This document shows positions 60,026 to 60,495 of a DNA stretch of 60,495 nucleotides, in pieces. Within the stretch, counting starts at the first letter, position 1. Each line of letters starts with the position of its first letter. The notes under the pieces were generated by a model. The model searched no databases. It saw nothing but the letters and a program-made list of their open reading frames with translations, and was not told the DNA's origin. Origin of the DNA: Massilia eurypsychrophila. GTDB lineage: Bacteria; Pseudomonadota; Gammaproteobacteria; Burkholderiales; Burkholderiaceae_D. The stretch lies in NCBI RefSeq assembly GCF_002760655.1, contig NZ_PDOC01000026.1:1-60495 (forward strand). The letters run 5' to 3'. The translations under genes and the position numbers were made by a program.

Positions 60026-60060
60026 CGACCCGACCGCTCACGCGGCGGGTCGTTTTTCTT
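60026..60060 (+). terminator. Rho-independent terminator, intron insertion site
   Basis: CGACCCG-A-CCGC, loop TCAC, GCGG-CGGGTCG, then TTTTTCTT. The stem has 11 pairs with one bulged A. It ends the YXWGXW transcript 18 bases after its stop, and group II intron sequence begins at the very next base (60061). Confidence 0.92.
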
Positions 60061-60495
60061 GTGCGCCCAGCATGGGCGCACTCCTGTGGGTGAAAGTCCC
60101 GCCGCGAGCTGACCACAGCGAGCGAAGTGAAGCGCAACTGCGGAAGAGTAATCAACCGTGGAGAGGAAGCGTGGAGCATAAATCACGAGCCGAGGAACAC
60201 GAATCGCATAGAAGGCGCTGCCGAGCAGGGCGAGCGGGCGAGTAACCGCGAAGCTCTTGTGGTCAAGGCGAAGTGGCGTAGATGCGGCGGTTGTGTGATG
60301 AAGGAGTGCGGCCCTTACCTGGGGACGCCCTGCCTTACGTCTGAAAGGACGGCGGCCATGCCGTAGCAGGGTCTCAGCAGAGGTCATAGTAGTTGGTGGT
60401 AGCGCCGGGAAGGCTCGACCCCACCGACGAAGGACCGAACGAGTAGGAGTGTTGTCCGGCATGTCGATACAACAGGCAAAGCGTCAGATGCCCGC
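60061..60495 (+). mobile_element. Group II intron 5' part, probably class IIC
   Basis: The sequence opens GTGCGCCCAGCATGGGCGCA, the 5' boundary (GUGYG) and first stem of a bacterial group II intron, followed by the conserved-looking GTGGGTGAAAGTCCC segment. Insertion directly after a terminator T-run is the hallmark of class C introns. About 400 bases of structured, non-coding RNA (domains I-IV start) precede a reverse-transcriptase start at 60461. The 3' half, including domain V, lies outside the window. Confidence 0.85.
60461..60495 (+). CDS. ltrA: Group II intron reverse transcriptase, 5' partial
   Basis: ATG at 60461 opens a frame MSIQQAKRQMP that runs off the window end. The position about 400 bases into the intron is where the intron-encoded reverse transcriptase/maturase begins, and the Gln/Lys/Arg-rich start is typical. 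Too short to confirm the domain. Confidence 0.6.
   Translation, partial: MSIQQAKRQMP

Overview
The window is high-GC, densely packed chromosomal DNA from a Gram-negative beta-proteobacterium, most likely Oxalobacteraceae (Massilia/Duganella/Janthinobacterium-like). The pointers are the number of tripartite tricarboxylate transporter (TTT/Bug) genes, a Burkholderiales-type porin, large TonB-dependent receptors, the protocatechuate 4,5-cleavage genes, and short intergenic repeats of the 'ACCACCGGGGTCAG' kind. The genus is an inference; no rRNA or tRNA gene is present to confirm it.

Region 1 (1-11.4 kb) is an aromatic-acid catabolism and uptake island. A LysR regulator diverges from a four-gene operon covering the lower protocatechuate-4,5/gallate pathway: tautomerase, hydratase, aldolase and 2-pyrone-4,6-dicarboxylate lactonase. 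Behind the regulator lie a Bug-type binding protein and a porin. A complete TTT transporter (tctC-tctB-tctA) follows and ends in a perfect 36-nt terminator palindrome. No ring-cleavage dioxygenase is in view.

Region 2 (11.4-15.8 kb) is mixed: an AT-rich, truncated DUF6932-like gene behind a palindrome, an amino-acid permease, an exported-looking methyltransferase, an esterase, and a decayed SGNH hydrolase.

Region 3 (15.8-35.7 kb) is a glycan-utilisation locus. It holds a TonB receptor, a secreted GHL10 hydrolase, an AGE-family isomerase with a fructokinase, NanE with a GntR/UTRA regulator, and a ten-gene operon: ABC sugar importer, ROK kinase, GH38 alpha-mannosidase, DUF4127, FAD oxidoreductase, ABC ATPase and aldose epimerase. 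NagR/DasR-like half-sites (TGGT-C/A-TA) lie before each transcription unit. The gene content fits breakdown of a mannose- and HexNAc-containing glycan.

Region 4 (35.7-45.9 kb) looks like a cyanophycin/beta-aspartyl-peptide or arginine-rich-peptide locus. A secreted cyanophycinase, a TonB receptor and an RpiR regulator diverge from a succinylglutamate-desuccinylase/aspartoacylase-family hydrolase and a YfcC-type permease. An orphan amino-acid-binding protein and an MFS exporter follow.

Region 5 (45.9-46.8 kb) is decayed DNA: a broken amidohydrolase and a foreign coding-like scrap.

Region 6 (46.8-58.5 kb) is the least familiar part. It is a seven-gene minus-strand operon that begins with a membrane penicillin-binding-protein-like transpeptidase, continues through four unrecognised or remotely recognisable proteins, and ends with an SPFH/coiled-coil protein capped at both ends by zinc ribbons and a Ser/Thr kinase fused to a formylglycine-generating-enzyme-like domain. 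It is my candidate for an undescribed system.

Region 7 (58.5-60.5 kb) has a small lipoprotein and a YXWGXW-repeat protein. Its transcription terminator is immediately followed by the 5' end of a group II intron, whose reverse-transcriptase gene starts just before the window ends.
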